A stretch of 64,000 nucleotides of DNA from Limnephilus marmoratus (taxonomy: Eukaryota > Arthropoda > Insecta > Trichoptera > Limnephilidae). The notes below the pieces were generated by a model. It was not told the origin of the DNA, did no database searches, and was given only the letters and a program-made list of their open reading frames with translations. Positions 21,711 to 34,053 of the stretch are shown one piece after another. The DNA lies in NCBI GenBank assembly GCA_917880885.1, contig OU862913.1:2480001-2544000 (forward strand), written 5' to 3'. The translations under genes and the position numbers were made by a program. Each line of letters begins with the position of its first letter. Position 1 is the first letter of the stretch.

Positions 21711-22989
21711 TTCACAAGTTCAAAACACCACAATCGCCTTAGGGATCGGAAAAAAGTTGTAGGAGGTAAGTACCTCAACCAAATGGAACCTTCTAGAATC
21801 TTCCAGAAGGAACCAAGATGGCCGCCGTACCTACTACCAAACAAAAACTTGCTGTCCGCCACGTGGTTTTTGCGCAAGTCGGAATAAAGGTCACTTAAAT
21901 AGCACAGAACTGAGCGAACTTGGTGTCAATCGACGCAGAATTTTTATGCCCGTCGATTGGCGTTAGTTTTTTGGTAGAATTGTTAAGTTTTAACAGTTTC
22001 TTAAGAAAAACACCGTTTTTTCACTATTCACAAAAAAATTATCACTAAAAATCGTCTTTTCGAAAATTTTTTTTATATAGTTTTATAGGGGACACTGGAA
22101 TCTACACACTGAAAGTATTTGTTGTTGGGGGATGTGTCAACATCCGCCCCTGGCGGTAAAAGTTTGGTATTTTTCACTATTTCACTAAAAAAAGTTATGG
22201 AAAGTCACTAGATTGAAAAACAAAAACTGAGGCCAGGTAGCCCTTAGCAAGACGCACCAGGTGGTGCAAAATTTACAGTTGTGGGACAATGGGAAGTATT
22301 TTTAATTTGAGAAAAAGCGGGAGCGATTTTAATGTGACTCCTCTGGCTGGAAGCTAGAACAGAACTGACGTGGCCGGGTCAGATGATAATTTAGTAGTTT
22401 ATTATATTTTTCTAAAATATCGTTGGTATCCTGACTACGAAAAATAAAATAAGAAAATATTTATTGGCCTTTGCGCTGCAACCTGGAAATTATTTGTCTT
22501 TTTCTGTCTGTATGTGATGAGTCATATTCCACTCCATTCACACACATCACATACCTACCCCAATTGGGGATACCGAGGAAAAAATTTCATCTGTGGCACT
22601 TTTCGATGTGTTTGTGAGAGGTATCAGTAATTTTCAACTTTGTTCGCTCGCGTCACTTACCCTAGTTGGGGATGCCATAGTTCTACAGGCTCTGAGGTTA
22701 TTGAAACTCTGGACTAATGTGCGATATTCGCAATTCTCTTTTTATATCTTTGTATTTTATATTTATATCTGCACATCCAAAAAAAACATCTATTTCACAT
22801 TTTATTTTTATTTGACCATTCCGAAAAACAATATTTTCATACTTAAATCGAGTAATACACAATTCAAAATGGTAATAGCAATGTACAGAATTTTATTCAA
22901 TTATTTTTAACTTAAATGCTCGTTTATCTCTATATATTATATTTTTCCCAGACGAACTTATTACAGGTATGGTTTCCTATTCTGGGGGT
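21711..22989. other. No gene seen; contains a heat-shock-element motif
   Basis: After the poly-G tract the sequence is unrelated to the LINE. Apart from the motif at 21,791-21,808 it holds low-complexity AT-rich DNA. No long coding frame is present. Confidence 0.4.
21791..21808 (+). promoter_or_regulatory. Perfect four-pentamer heat shock element
   Basis: TTCTAGAATCTTCCAGAA matches nTTCnnGAAn repeated with exact 5-bp phasing. It lies in a 50-bp GC-richer patch that also contains AAGATGGCCGCC. A TATA-like TTAAATAG follows at about 21,894. No downstream coding sequence was found, so it may belong to a lost promoter or a transposon. Confidence 0.45.
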
Positions 22990-23571
22990 CTAGCACAGTG
23001 AAATCGATAACTTTACAATACTGGACCTGTGGGCGTAACTACTGATGATTTTATAGCGTTTCCCGAGCACGGTCGCACTGTTGATATCTAGACCGATATT
23101 GACAAGATAAAAGATAAATCGAAACGAACTTACTAACGTAAACGTTAAACGGTTTCGTAAAAAGAAAGAAAAAAAAACTAATAAGTTAATTAGTTATTGA
23201 GGTCGTAAGTCATATTTTAACTACTTTCGTGTCTCAAAAATTGAACGGAATAAATTGATCGCGTCTTAGATGAATTATTTAAGTGTACGGATCGCATATA
23301 CGATTTTTTTCAATTCTGAGAGCTTCGTTTATTCACCCCCACTCATTAATAAATAAGCCTATTACATATTTTGCATAACGAACGATATTCAAAATATTTT
23401 GTATATTGACCGCTTATCTGACACTCAGGAGTCGCACTAAAATTTGTCAGTGGTCGGTCGGAATATTTCTTATCAATTGTTGACTGTGCTCACAAATATT
23501 GATAACTGACCATGGATGATGGATTTAGTCAATATCGTTTTGATATTGGGTTTATCGATCGTCCGCGCTAG
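22990..23571 (+). mobile_element. MITE-like element D, copy 1
   Basis: 582 bp bounded by CTAG at both ends, with imperfect inverted termini: CTAGCACAGTGAAATCGATA on the left, and on the right the complement of CTAGCGCGGACGATCGATAA. A diverged second copy is at 52,960-53,655. Either CTAG is a palindromic target duplication or it is the terminus itself. No coding capacity. Confidence 0.65.
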
Positions 23572-23861
23572 TCCTAGCTCCTGGCCTTAGTGGCTGGTAG
23601 CAAGTCGGGTTGCCAATCAAAATAAACCCTAAGTGTTAGGGGAAGGGGGTGAAAGAGAGGATGATAAGTAGTTGGTATAAAGCTGTGGACAGAGATTTAT
23701 GTGAAAGTGACGAGGAAATCAGTAAGAAAATGTTGATGAATAAGGAAAAATAAATCTAAAAATAAGAAGTTTTCGCCAACATAATGTGGGAGTGATTACA
23801 TTTTGGCAACACTGTGATAGGTTAAGCTTTCTTTGTCTGATACAAAAATATTTCATAGTTT

Positions 23862-24245
23862 TGTTTTTTTTTTGGCATAAGCTTCACGCAGGAGGCCCTC
23901 TAGAAAACAACTCACCTAAGAGTTAGTCATTTTTGGAATGCCGAGTGGAGGATATTTTTAGGAAAGGAAAGAGAAGAAGGTCTGGGAAGGAAAAGGGTAT
24001 ACGGGGTGGGTAGGAATCTAGGGGTCAATGTATGCAGGAGTGATGGACGTATGAATCCATCCCTCCCACTGCGGTGCAAGGCGATGTTCCGAGAGAGTAC
24101 AGATGGAGAAGTCAAAAGGACTCCCTCGACTATTCTTTAACGATCCGGCCTGCCATGCTGCTGGTGGGCAGACGCATCCGCCGCCAAGATCCGGACAAAT
24201 CTCACCTCGTGAACCCGGGCACCTCTGCTAAGTATCCATTAAGTA
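23862..24245 (-). repeat. SINE-like family A, copy 5
   Basis: Nearly full length: T-run at 23,864-23,873, TTCACGCAGGAGGCCC, TGCGGTGCAAGGCGATG, GGGCAGACGCATCCGC and AACCCGGGCACCTCTGCTAA. Its 5' end falls near 24,245. Confidence 0.8.
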
Positions 24246-24264
24246 TCCTTTCGTGATCCGCGAT

Positions 24265-24445
24265 TTTCAAAATAAAATTAACCATGTTTGAAGTGAGCCA
24301 TGGTTGGGAACTGTCAGGAACTAATAGCAAAAAAAGGAAAGGCTTCATCCATCTCTCCTAGATTCCCAGTGATCGTAACCCGATCAAATGCTCTTCAATT
24401 TTCATTATGTGCAGTCCATTTAACCCCCAATCAGGCAATAAATAC
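24265..24445. repeat. Dispersed repeat C, copy 1
   Basis: Shares AGTGAGCCATGG, CCGATCAAA and GTGCAGTCCATTTAA with 29,063-29,170. Diverged and of unknown type. The second copy abuts the 5' end of the Helitron array. Confidence 0.5.
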
Positions 24446-25175
24446 AAACACACTCGCGATACTCCCCGTACAACATGTTGCAAGATATCTGAACTTCATT
24501 TCAAGTCTAACTTTCACAACAATATTTAATTTTACTCGTTATAAATGAAAACACTATGGAAGATAAAGTTATTTTCAAAGTTTCCCTCTCAAGGAATCAA
24601 GGTGGCACTAAATCTGTACCGGGTTCATTTCTTTATTCCGTTTCCAAGTATTTATAATATTTACCTTCCCTTTTCATTTAATTATAATACGCCGTCTCTT
24701 GAGCACATGCTTAAAAGTCGTACGAAATGAAAATTCTCCGCAATAGAGGAAAAAAGCTCGCTCCCATTTCAGGGAAAGCTGAAGGAGTTTAATATTGCAG
24801 GCCAGGTAAATAAAAACATACTCTAATTTAACATCATATTTGGTGACATTAACATTGTCAGTAGCCGCAGTTTGACGGGAGGAAATAAGCGTGGATATAA
24901 CCATCCGAATGTAAAATGTACTAGATACATGAATATTAAAAAATGCTCAGATATAGGTTGTACGGGTGTAGAAAATAACGATTTAATTTTTAATACCTGG
25001 TGACAATATTAGCGACACTCAATCGAAAATTTGAAAAAAAAATCAGAAAAAGATACGCTCGCTATGAACCTGAACTTGGACCTCTAAGACCTCTCCAACC
25101 CTGGACCACAGAGCTAATGGGACCCTATCACCTTCGGTCATATTTAACTTTACCATACTTCGACAAAGAACTACG
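24446..25175. other. No gene seen
   Basis: AT-rich DNA, nothing recognised. Confidence 0.5.
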
Positions 25176-25366
25176 CAGGAGGGATGGACGTCCATCATTA
25201 CTGGATTACCCAGATTCCTACCCACCCTTCAAACTATTTTTCTCAAATCTTCCTCTTCGTAATTTTCCTAAAAATGTCCTCCATACAGCATCCCCAAAGA
25301 TGACATAGTCTCTGAATGATGTTTTCCTCAGGACTTTATGTGTGAAACTATTGTAAAAAAAGAAAA
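25176..25366 (+). repeat. SINE-like family A, copy 6 (plus strand)
   Basis: One of only two plus-strand copies. It runs CCCAGATTCCTACCCACCC to a real poly-A (TTGTAAAAAAAGAAAA) at 25,351-25,366, confirming which end carries the tail. 5' truncated. Confidence 0.8.
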
Positions 25367-26179
25367 CCTCTCCGGTCTGTTGCGCCCCTGTTGATATTTG
25401 AATAAGATTTTACTTTGACCAAAAAATTTTCTTTTACAATAAACTTCAACCTGAAAGTAATATTTTAGTTATTCCACTGTAACTATATTTAGTGGTAAGT
25501 TTTCCGTGAACCAAAGAAAAAATAAAATTGGCAGCTTTTCGTTACTATATAGAACTCTGCATAACGAAATATTTTACAAGAGACGCAATTTTATTGGATT
25601 CTAGAATATGAAAAATAAACCCCTACAAGTACGCGAAAAATTGAAATTCTGAGAATCGCAACCGATTTTTCTATATTATCATTTTCATTGAAATCGATTT
25701 GAGGAATCAATTTATGTCCAGAAAATTAAAGGCATCCTCAAGTGAAAGGTGTACAAACACATCTAAAACGTTTTGGTTTCTTCCAATGATACCGTATATG
25801 TTCAAAGACATACAAAAACACTGTCAAATGCCAAGACTTCACTTAAAAAACTCATAACGTCCACTTCAATGTGAAAGCATGCAGGCAATTGCTCAAAGCT
25901 CAGTAGGTACTGATACAGCCGAGGAGAGAACGTTCTTTTCACAAATAAATGTATTTCATATTCCAGGAATCTCAATGCGAGCTTTCAAATAACCTCTCGT
26001 ATATCTCCACGTGATCGAAGAAACCTATTAATGTTTATGTATTACTTAACCATCTCTTGGAACATTTAAATGGAACCTTCAATACTGACAACTTACTTAT
26101 TATTATTAGCTTTAGTAGTAGAATAATTATTTTAAATTCGTGTTAGTTTACGAGATAAATATAACTTTTAATTTATATT
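25367..26179. other. No gene seen
   Basis: AT-rich DNA, nothing recognised. Confidence 0.5.
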
Positions 26180-26832
26180 TTAATATTAGCTCCACGCAGA
26201 AGGCCTAGAAGAAAATAATGCTGTGTGGAGTGTATTTTTATGGAAACAAGGGAGTAAGTTCTGGAAATTAAAAAGGTACGAGGGGTGGGTAGGAATGTGA
26301 AGGTCAGTGTGCCCAGTGACGGACGTATATTGTAGGTAGTGGGGAGGGGAAGGAGATAGGGAAGAGAAAGGTGGGGAAGTACCTGGCTATTCAGATCTGG
26401 TCACCAAACACGGCTAAAGCCATTAAATTTGAAGAAACATTTCAATTCTGAATGGTCTAGGGCGATACTGAGAATATCTTCCACTCTGGAACGTGCGCAA
26501 ATATACTATGTATTATTTTTATAAATAAATAAATAAATTGAAATAACACAAATTTATATCCCGCTACCTTCGGAGTGCCAGTCAAGAGCCTTACCGCTGA
26601 ACTACGCCGGCTATCATCTATGAATTCAGCCCTCCAACTGCAGTGAAAGGCAATGTTACGAGAGAGTCCGGTTGTTGCGGTCAAAAGACCTTCGTCAATA
26701 AGTCTCTGCAGCCGCAGAAGATGGGCAGACGGATCCGCCACGCCTGCTAAGTCATCAAACTTAGCAAACCACTTGGGGGGACCTATCGCAGAGATGTTGG
26801 TTATCCAAAAAACGAGTGTGAACGACCACACG
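26180..26832 (-). repeat. SINE-like family A, copy 7, split by a family B SINE
   Basis: The left part (26,180-26,330) runs from TTAGCTCCACGCAGAAGG to GTGACGGACGTAT. The right part (26,615-26,832) resumes at ATGAATTCAGCCCTCC and ends GTTGGTTATCCAAAA. The sequence between is SINE family B copy 2. The split joins blocks that are contiguous in other copies, so family B inserted after family A. Confidence 0.85.
26331..26614 (-). repeat. tRNA-headed SINE family B, copy 2
   Basis: Read on the minus strand it starts GCCGGCGTAGTTCAGCGG, with a perfect A-box TAGTTCAGCGG (26,594-26,604), followed by a tRNA-like stretch and a weak B-box. The AT linker and the body with GACCAGATCTGAATAGCC follow, as in copy 1. 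Nested in SINE-like family A copy 7. Confidence 0.85.
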
Positions 26833-28416
26833 ACCGAAGTGAAACTTCACTAACCTATATCTCCCTCTCAATTACCGTTCGCCTCGCCCGACCGTTTGCC
26901 TCGCCCGATCACACTTTTCATAACGCTCTCGTCACGCATTTACCAGCTTATTCCCCAAGTCAAGCGTGCGTAAAGAAGTTTTATTTCAATAGATAAATGG
27001 TTCCTGGGGCGGTGATATTCGCCTCCCAAATTGAATTATTATGTTGCTTATTATACTTTAATAAACCTTTCGTTTAGAAATTATTTTGGTGTCATTAATT
27101 AGCATGTAATTATTTTTATTAGCAAGAGAGTTCTTGCACCTTCAAAACAACAAATCTCTGATTTTGTTTTTTTTTTGTTATGTTTTAATATTCGTAGTTA
27201 TCCATTTATTATCGCCTACTTATGATCTTTTTTTTTAAACCAAATTCTCCCTCTAGATGCCGCCTTATGCATGTTACAGAAGCAATTCACAGGATGTATT
27301 GTGAATAAGTTAAATATTACAATTTGAGCTTTTCCCATTAAAATAAATAAATATTCAATATTAAGTTAAAAATAAAAGACACTAAGCTTAGTACCATCGG
27401 AAATGCTTACTTATAAATGATGTTAGCTTAGACAGTCGGGGATACCCTCCGTGGGAAATAGTTCATAATGCTTTGCAAAGTAATTTGCCTCCAGGGCGAT
27501 ATCAAGTTCCTAACTACCTTAATACAGAGGCCAAGTGAGAATTAGGTTAAGTTGTTTCAGTCAAGTTACTAAGTGAGGGTGAACTAGGAATATTATGCAA
27601 AATCTCGATAAACCCCTCTTAATATGTCCAAACGGTTGGGAAAAAATTACACCGTATAAATTTATGAGCGATTATTTATGCAGGTAGATAAATGCATAAG
27701 ATAATACAGGCACGAGTGAAAACAGAACTCGGTCGGCCTCATAAACAGAGACGTATAACGAAGTAATCGCGCTTGTTTCTGGTGTCTGTAACTTCACACC
27801 ATAAAGTATTGTTTTCAATAAATATAAAAAATAAAACTATTTTAAAGACAATTTTGTGGCGGGTATGGGTGTCGCCACCCCGAAATAACCATTTATTTAT
27901 TGGATAATAAAAAATAAGTAACAAATGTATATGTGAAATAAAACTCTCCAATACAAAGCGTCTAAAAATGGTTACATAGTTAATTCCCAAAATAGTACTA
28001 CAACTTAATCTCCTTGTGTAAGAAAATGATTATGAAATTAACTTTACTTAATATATAATTATCGTATTAATATAATAATAATAATTAATAATAACTAATA
28101 ATCATAATAATTAGCATATTATAATATGCTAATTCGAGAAAAAGCTTGTTGATCACAGCACTATCTGTGGCCCAAGTATTGCAGTCTGGCTCAAAGCATT
28201 AAAAAAATTCCTACAATATGAATTTATATTTCGAAAGGTCGTAAAATTCTTTGTTAATTTTAATCTACATAGATAGCCTAGCACGCAGCGTGTCTAGTTA
28301 CTTTATTTGTCCCATCAGCGCTGCGCACAGTGATAATGCTCTGGGGTTTAATGGTCGCACCACGCAGGTTGCTAATTTATTTCACTCAAATATTGAGGTT
28401 AAATACACACTCGTCT
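26833..28416. other. No gene seen; 26-bp palindrome
   Basis: AT-rich. A perfect 26-bp palindrome with half-site AATTAGCATATTA lies at 28,109-28,134 in an (AAT)-rich tract. No coding pattern. Confidence 0.5.
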
Positions 28417-28790
28417 ATTTTTTTTACATTTTTTATAAGGAAAATATATTTCCTTGGGGCCCATATTATCTTTGGAGATGCTTTGTGGAGGGTCTATTTA
28501 AGGAAATGAAGGAAAAGTTCAGGGAAGGTGAATATACTTATGAGGGTTCGGTGGGAATTTCGGGGTCCATCCTTCCCACTATGATGCAAGGCGATGGGTC
28601 GAGAGAGACCAGCTGGAGAGGTCAAGGAGTCTCCTCAAACTGGCCTCTCCCGATCTGACCCGCCCCGCAGCTGGTGGGCAGGCGCAACCACCGCTAATGC
28701 CTGAACATACCTCAACTGATGAACCCGGACACCCAAAGTCACCAAACGTAGCGAACCACTAAGGGTGACCTACAGTAGGGGACAGGGGTG
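28417..28790 (-). repeat. SINE-like family A, copy 8
   Basis: Starts at a T-run (28,419), then GGAGATGCTTTGTGGAGGG, GATGCAAGGCGATGGGTCG and ACGTAGCGAACCACTAAGGG. The CACACAGGAGG box is disrupted by an AT-rich change. Confidence 0.75.
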
Positions 28791-29177
28791 TGATTCACTT
28801 TTTGAACCTGACTTATACGTGGTTTGAATTGGGCATCACTATCGTTAAGTGTCGTTTGATTCCGTGCCATCCAAACAAAATTAACTGTAAAATAAAACAA
28901 TAACTTTGTAACCACCACTTAATTTTTTATACTTTATGCTGACCTGGTTTCGCTACAACCGTAGCTTCTTCAGTGCACTATAATACACTAAGTTATTGTA
29001 TTTTTTTAAATTATAATATCACATCTCAAAGTATCTGCTTCGTACGAACAAAAATGAACTGTGTTTAAAGTGACTCATGGACGGAAATTATCAAGAAATC
29101 AACAGCAATCCCGATCAAAGCGTATATTCATTTTTACAGTCCATTTAAATGCCAATCGGGGATTAAACAATAGGGAA
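28791..29177. other. Left flank of the Helitron array, with dispersed repeat C copy 2
   Basis: Contains repeat C at 29,063-29,170 (ACAGTCCATTTAAATGCCAA). The last base before the array is A, as expected for a Helitron target site. Confidence 0.5.
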
Positions 29178-29764
29178 TCCATATATATATATAGTATTGT
29201 TTGGTTTTGGGAGAGGTCTTTTTCCGCGCACTTTTTGGTTGACGCAAAAACGACCAGTACGCCCTTTGCGTTTCACCCACCTCAAGGTTCACTTTCGGTT
29301 GAAGCAAATTGGGACTGAAAACTGTAAGCAAATTTTTTTCGACAAAATGAAATATATACAGGGATTTATTCTCCGATACGAATCGGCGGCGAAAACTAGA
29401 AGCTCTACTCGAATCACTCGATTCGGCTCGGTTGTATTTCCCGCCGACAGATAGCGTTTCAAAAAAAAAATGACAAAAAAAGACTTAGCATTTTCCTCAA
29501 AGGAAAATGCTAGGTCTATGGTCAAAATCTTAGATGTCAAATTTTTAGCCTAACAAAACGGAACTCTCGGCGGTTTCGGTCGTTGTTTTTCGGAAAACGA
29601 CATTACCGCCGAAAAACCGATTCCGGGCTAGATGTTTTTTGAAAATACGATAGCCGGATAGATTCCGCAACTTTTAACACCAATAAAACATATGATTCTC
29701 ATATAAAATACGTCAGGAGATGCTGACGAAACACGAAATTTTCCGAAAAAAAATCATCAAAATA

Positions 29765-30226
29765 CGCGCTCACAGATTCCATCGGAAGTTTAAATATTCC
29801 TGGCCAGTTCAAATTAATACGTTTTTCATTCGGGGTAGGTACCTACTTATTTCGGTAGTATTGCAAATATGATGAAAAAAGCTAAGATTGCCGGAATCTA
29901 AGGAAATGCGCAGGTACCTACCTGAATGGGTACCTACACAACGAATTAGGTTTTAATGCAATAAATACTACGGTAAGGTTGTTTCCATCAAAACACGCGC
30001 TCACAGATTCCATCGGAAGTTTAAATATTCCTGGCCAGTTCAAATTAATACGTTTTTCATTCGGGGTAGGTACCTACTTATTTCGGTAGTATTGCAAATA
30101 TGATGAAAAAAGCTAAGATTGCCGGAATCTAAGGAAATGCGCAGGTACCTACCTGAATGGGTACCTACACAACGAATTAGGTTTTAATGCAATAAATACT
30201 AAGGTAAGGTTGTTTCGATGATACAG
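29765..30226. repeat. 231-bp direct duplication within unit 1
   Basis: Two almost identical copies start at CGCGCTCACAGATTCC, 29,765 and 29,996. Unit 2 has a single copy (from about 32,250), so this duplication is specific to unit 1. Confidence 0.9.
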
Positions 30227-30772
30227 AATAATTGAACTTTTTTAAAGTTAATTTTCACGTTCTGTGATGGTTCTACTCAAATTCTATTGTTTTATCATTA
30301 CAGACCAGTTACATCACAAAACTGAAATAATTACAGAACTCGAACGGAACTTTATAGAACTGAAAATTTACTAGAAAAATTTAAAGAATTGTCAATTTTT
30401 TTTATTAATTATTTTATTTTATTTTTAAGTGTGTTCTATTTGGACATTGTTAAATAAAAAAAATAATTACGCGTGTTCTAGGCAGGTACTTACTTCCAGG
30501 GACTTTTTTCATTTAAAAATCAAAACATGATATTGAATGAATTTATTTATAGTGAAAATTATTTTATGCTCAACAGCATAATGACGTCGTTTTGGTGAAA
30601 TATTACAACAAAGTACCTACTTAGTACTTACACTTGCAAAATGAAATACAATACAACTACAATAGTGAGCTCCGGCATAATGAAATTTTGCACTGCTAAA
30701 CCGTGCAACCGATTGTTATTGTTAATGGACTATTTGTGCGTAAATAAATTAATTATATACAGCGGGTACCCG

Positions 30773-31560
30773 GCATGCGTTGCGAGGCCACTTTAACTTC
30801 GGGGTCAACTAAACCGTAATGGTTCCCTACCAAGTCCCGGGAAACAACATTATAAAATTATGCACTTTATAAAATTATATACAACGGGTACCCGGCATGC
30901 GTTGCAAGGCCGCTTTAACCTCGGGGTCAATAAAACTGTAATGTGTCCATCCGAAGTCCTGGGAAACTACATTATAATGCAAGCGCCTGCACTATAAAAC
31001 AGTATATACAACGGGTACCCGGCATGCGTTGCAAGGTCACTGTAACCTCGGGGTCAACTTAATTATAATGGTTCCATCCCAAGTACCGGGAAACTACATT
31101 ATAATGCAAGCACCTGCACTATATAAAATTATATACAACGGGTACCCGGTATGCGTTGCAAGGCGACTTTAACCTAGGGGTCAACTTTACTGTAATGGTT
31201 TCATCCCGATTCCCGGGAAATAAAATTTTAATGCAAGCGCCTGCAATTTATAACATAATATACAACGGGTACACGGCATGCGTTGCAAGGTCACTGTAAC
31301 CTCGGGGTCAACTTAACTGTAATGGTTCCATCCCAATTCCCGGGAAATAATATTTTAAAGCAAGTGCCTGCAATATATAACATGATATACAACGGTTACT
31401 CGGCATGCGTTGCAAGGTCACTGTAACCTCGGGATCAACTTAACTGTAATGGTTCCATTCCAATTCCTGGGAAATTACATTTTAATGCAAGCGCTGCACT
31501 ACATAACATTATATACAACGGGTATCCGGCATGCGTTGCAAGGCCACTGTGAACTCAGGT
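30773..31560 (+). repeat. Minisatellite array 1, seven monomers
   Basis: Monomers start at 30,773, 30,885, 31,012, 31,139, 31,266, 31,393 and 31,519, a period of 126-127 bp except the first. Each begins CGGGTACCCGGCATGCGTTG and contains AACCTCGGGGTCAAC, CTGTAATGGTTCCATCCC and ATGCAAGCGCCTGCA. Confidence 0.9.
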
Positions 31561-31671
31561 TTCTTCATATATTTAATTTAACACACACTCCTCCTCGCTT
31601 CATCCACGTTCACACGTCAAATCGCATAGTGTCTTAACCCGTCAGTTGCTTCTGCAACGGGCAAAACCTAG

Positions 31672-34053
31672 TATATATAGTATTGTTCACTTTGGGAAAG
31701 CTCTTTTTCCGCGCACTTTTTCGTTGACGCAAAAACGACCAGTACGCCCTTTGCGTTTCACCCACCTCAAGGTTCACTTTCGGTCGAAGCAAATTCAGAC
31801 ATGGAAGCTGGAAGTTTTTTTTTTTCGACAAAAAAAATATATACAGGGATTTATTCTCCGATACGAATCGGCGGCGAAAACTAGAAGCTCTACTCGAATC
31901 ACTCGATTATATTTCCCGCCGACAGACGGCGTTTGAAAAAAAAAAATGACGAAAAAACCCGCTAATTTCACAAAGGAAAATGCTATATAGGACTATTGAC
32001 ATAGGTCAGGATCTCAGATGTCAAATTTTTAGCCTAACAAAACGGAACTCTCGGCGGTTTCGGTCGTTGTTTTTCGGAAAACGACATTACCGCCGAAAAA
32101 CCGATTCCGGGCTAGATGTTTTTTGAAAATACGATAGCCGGATAGATTCCGCAACTTTTAACACCAATAAAACATATGATTCTCATATAAAATACGTCAG
32201 GAGAAGCTGACAAAACTCGAAATTTTCCGAAAAAAAATCATCAAAATACGCGCTCACAGATTCCATCGGAAGTTTAAATATTTGCTGGCCAGTTCAAATT
32301 AACACGTTTTTCATTCGGGGTAGGTACCTACTTATTTCGGTAGTATTGCAAATATGATGAAAAAAGCTAAGATTGCCGGAATCTAAGGAAATGCGCAGGT
32401 ACCTACCTGAATGGGTACCTACACAACGAATTAGGTTTTAATGCAATAAATACTAAGGTAAGGTTGTTTCGATGATACAGAATAATTGAACGTTTTATAA
32501 GTTAATTTTCAAGTTCTGTGATGGTTCTACTCAAATTCTATTGTTTTATCATTACAGACCAGTTACATCACAAAACTGAAATAATTACAGAACTCGAACG
32601 GAACTTTCTAGAACTGAAAATTTACTAGAAAAATTTTAAGAATTGACAAATTTTTTTTATTAATTATATATTTTTTTTATAAGTGTGTTCTATTTGGACA
32701 TTGTTAAATAAAAAAAATAATTACGCGTGTTCTAGGTAGGTACTTACTTCCAGGGACTTTTCTCATTTAAAAATCAAAACATGATATTGAATGAATTTAT
32801 TTATAGTGAAAATTATTTTATGCTCAACAGCATAATGGCGTCGTTTTGGTGAAATATTACAACAAAGTACCTACTTAGTACTTACACTTGCAAAATGAAA
32901 TACAATACAACTACAATAGTGAGCTCCGGCATAATGAAATTTTGCACTGCTAAACCGTGCAACTGATTGTTATTGTTAATGGACTATTTGTGCGTAAATA
33001 AATTAATTATATACAGCGGGTACCTGGCATGCGTTGCGAGGCCACTTTAACTTCGGGGTCAACTAAACCGTAATGGTTCCCTACCAAGTCCCGGGAAACA
33101 ACATTATAAAATTATGCACTTTATAAAATTACATACAACGGGTACCCGGCATGCGTTGCAAGGCCGCTTTAACCTCGGGGTCAATAAAACTGTAATGTTT
33201 CCATCCGAAGTCCTGGGAAACTACATTATAATGCAAGCGCCTGCACTATGTAACATTATATACTACGGGTACCCGGCATGCGTTCCAAGGCCACTTTAAC
33301 CTCAGGGTCAACTAAACTCTAATGGTTCCATCCCAAGTCCCCGGAAACTACATTATAATGCAAGCGCCTGCACTATATAACATTATATACAACGGGTACC
33401 CGGCATGCGTTGCAAGGTCACTGTAACCTAGAGGTCAACTTTACTGTAATGGTTTCATCCCGATTCCCGGGAAATAAAATTTTAATGCAAGCGCCTGCAA
33501 TTTATAACATAATATACAACGGGTACACGGCATGCGTTGCAAGGTCACTGTAACCTCGGGGTCAACTTAACTGTAATGGTTCCATCCCAATTCCCGGGAA
33601 ATAACATTTTAAAGCAAGCGCCTGCACTATATAACATTATATACAACGGGTACCCGGTATGCGTTGCAAGGTCACTGTAACCTAGGGGTCAACTTTACCG
33701 TAATGGTTTCATCCCGATTCCCGGGAAATAAAATTTTAATGCAAGCGCCTGCAATTTATAACATAATATACAACGGTTACTCGGCATGCGTTGCAAGGTC
33801 ACTGTAACCTCGGGGTCAACTTAACTGTAATGGTTCCATTCCAATTCCTGGGAAATTACATTTTAATGCAAGCGCTGCACTACATAACATTATATACAAC
33901 GGATACCCGGCATGCGTTGCAAGGTCACTGTAACCTCAGGCTTCTTCATTTATTTAATTTAACACACACTCTTCCTCGCTTCATCCACGTTCACACGTCA
34001 AATCGCTCAAATGTTTAAACCCGTCAGTTGCTTCTGCAACGGGCAAAACCTAG
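31672..34053 (+). mobile_element. Helitron array unit 2
   Basis: Same order as unit 1 (leader, AT-rich body, minisatellite, hairpin, CTAG) and very similar in sequence, indicating a recent duplication. The minisatellite has eight monomers instead of seven. Confidence 0.75.
33017..33945 (+). repeat. Minisatellite array 2, eight monomers
   Basis: Same 127-bp monomer as array 1. The first two and last two monomers correspond to those of array 1, with differences in the middle, as expected from internal gain and loss. Confidence 0.9.

Larger units (their letters stand above)
29178..31671 (+). mobile_element. Helitron array unit 1
   Basis: Leader with GACGCAAAAACGACCAG, a 231-bp direct duplication (29,765-30,226), an AT-rich body with GGTAGGTACCTAC, a minisatellite of seven monomers, then the hairpin and CTAG. 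Nearly identical to unit 2 apart from the extra duplication. Confidence 0.75.
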
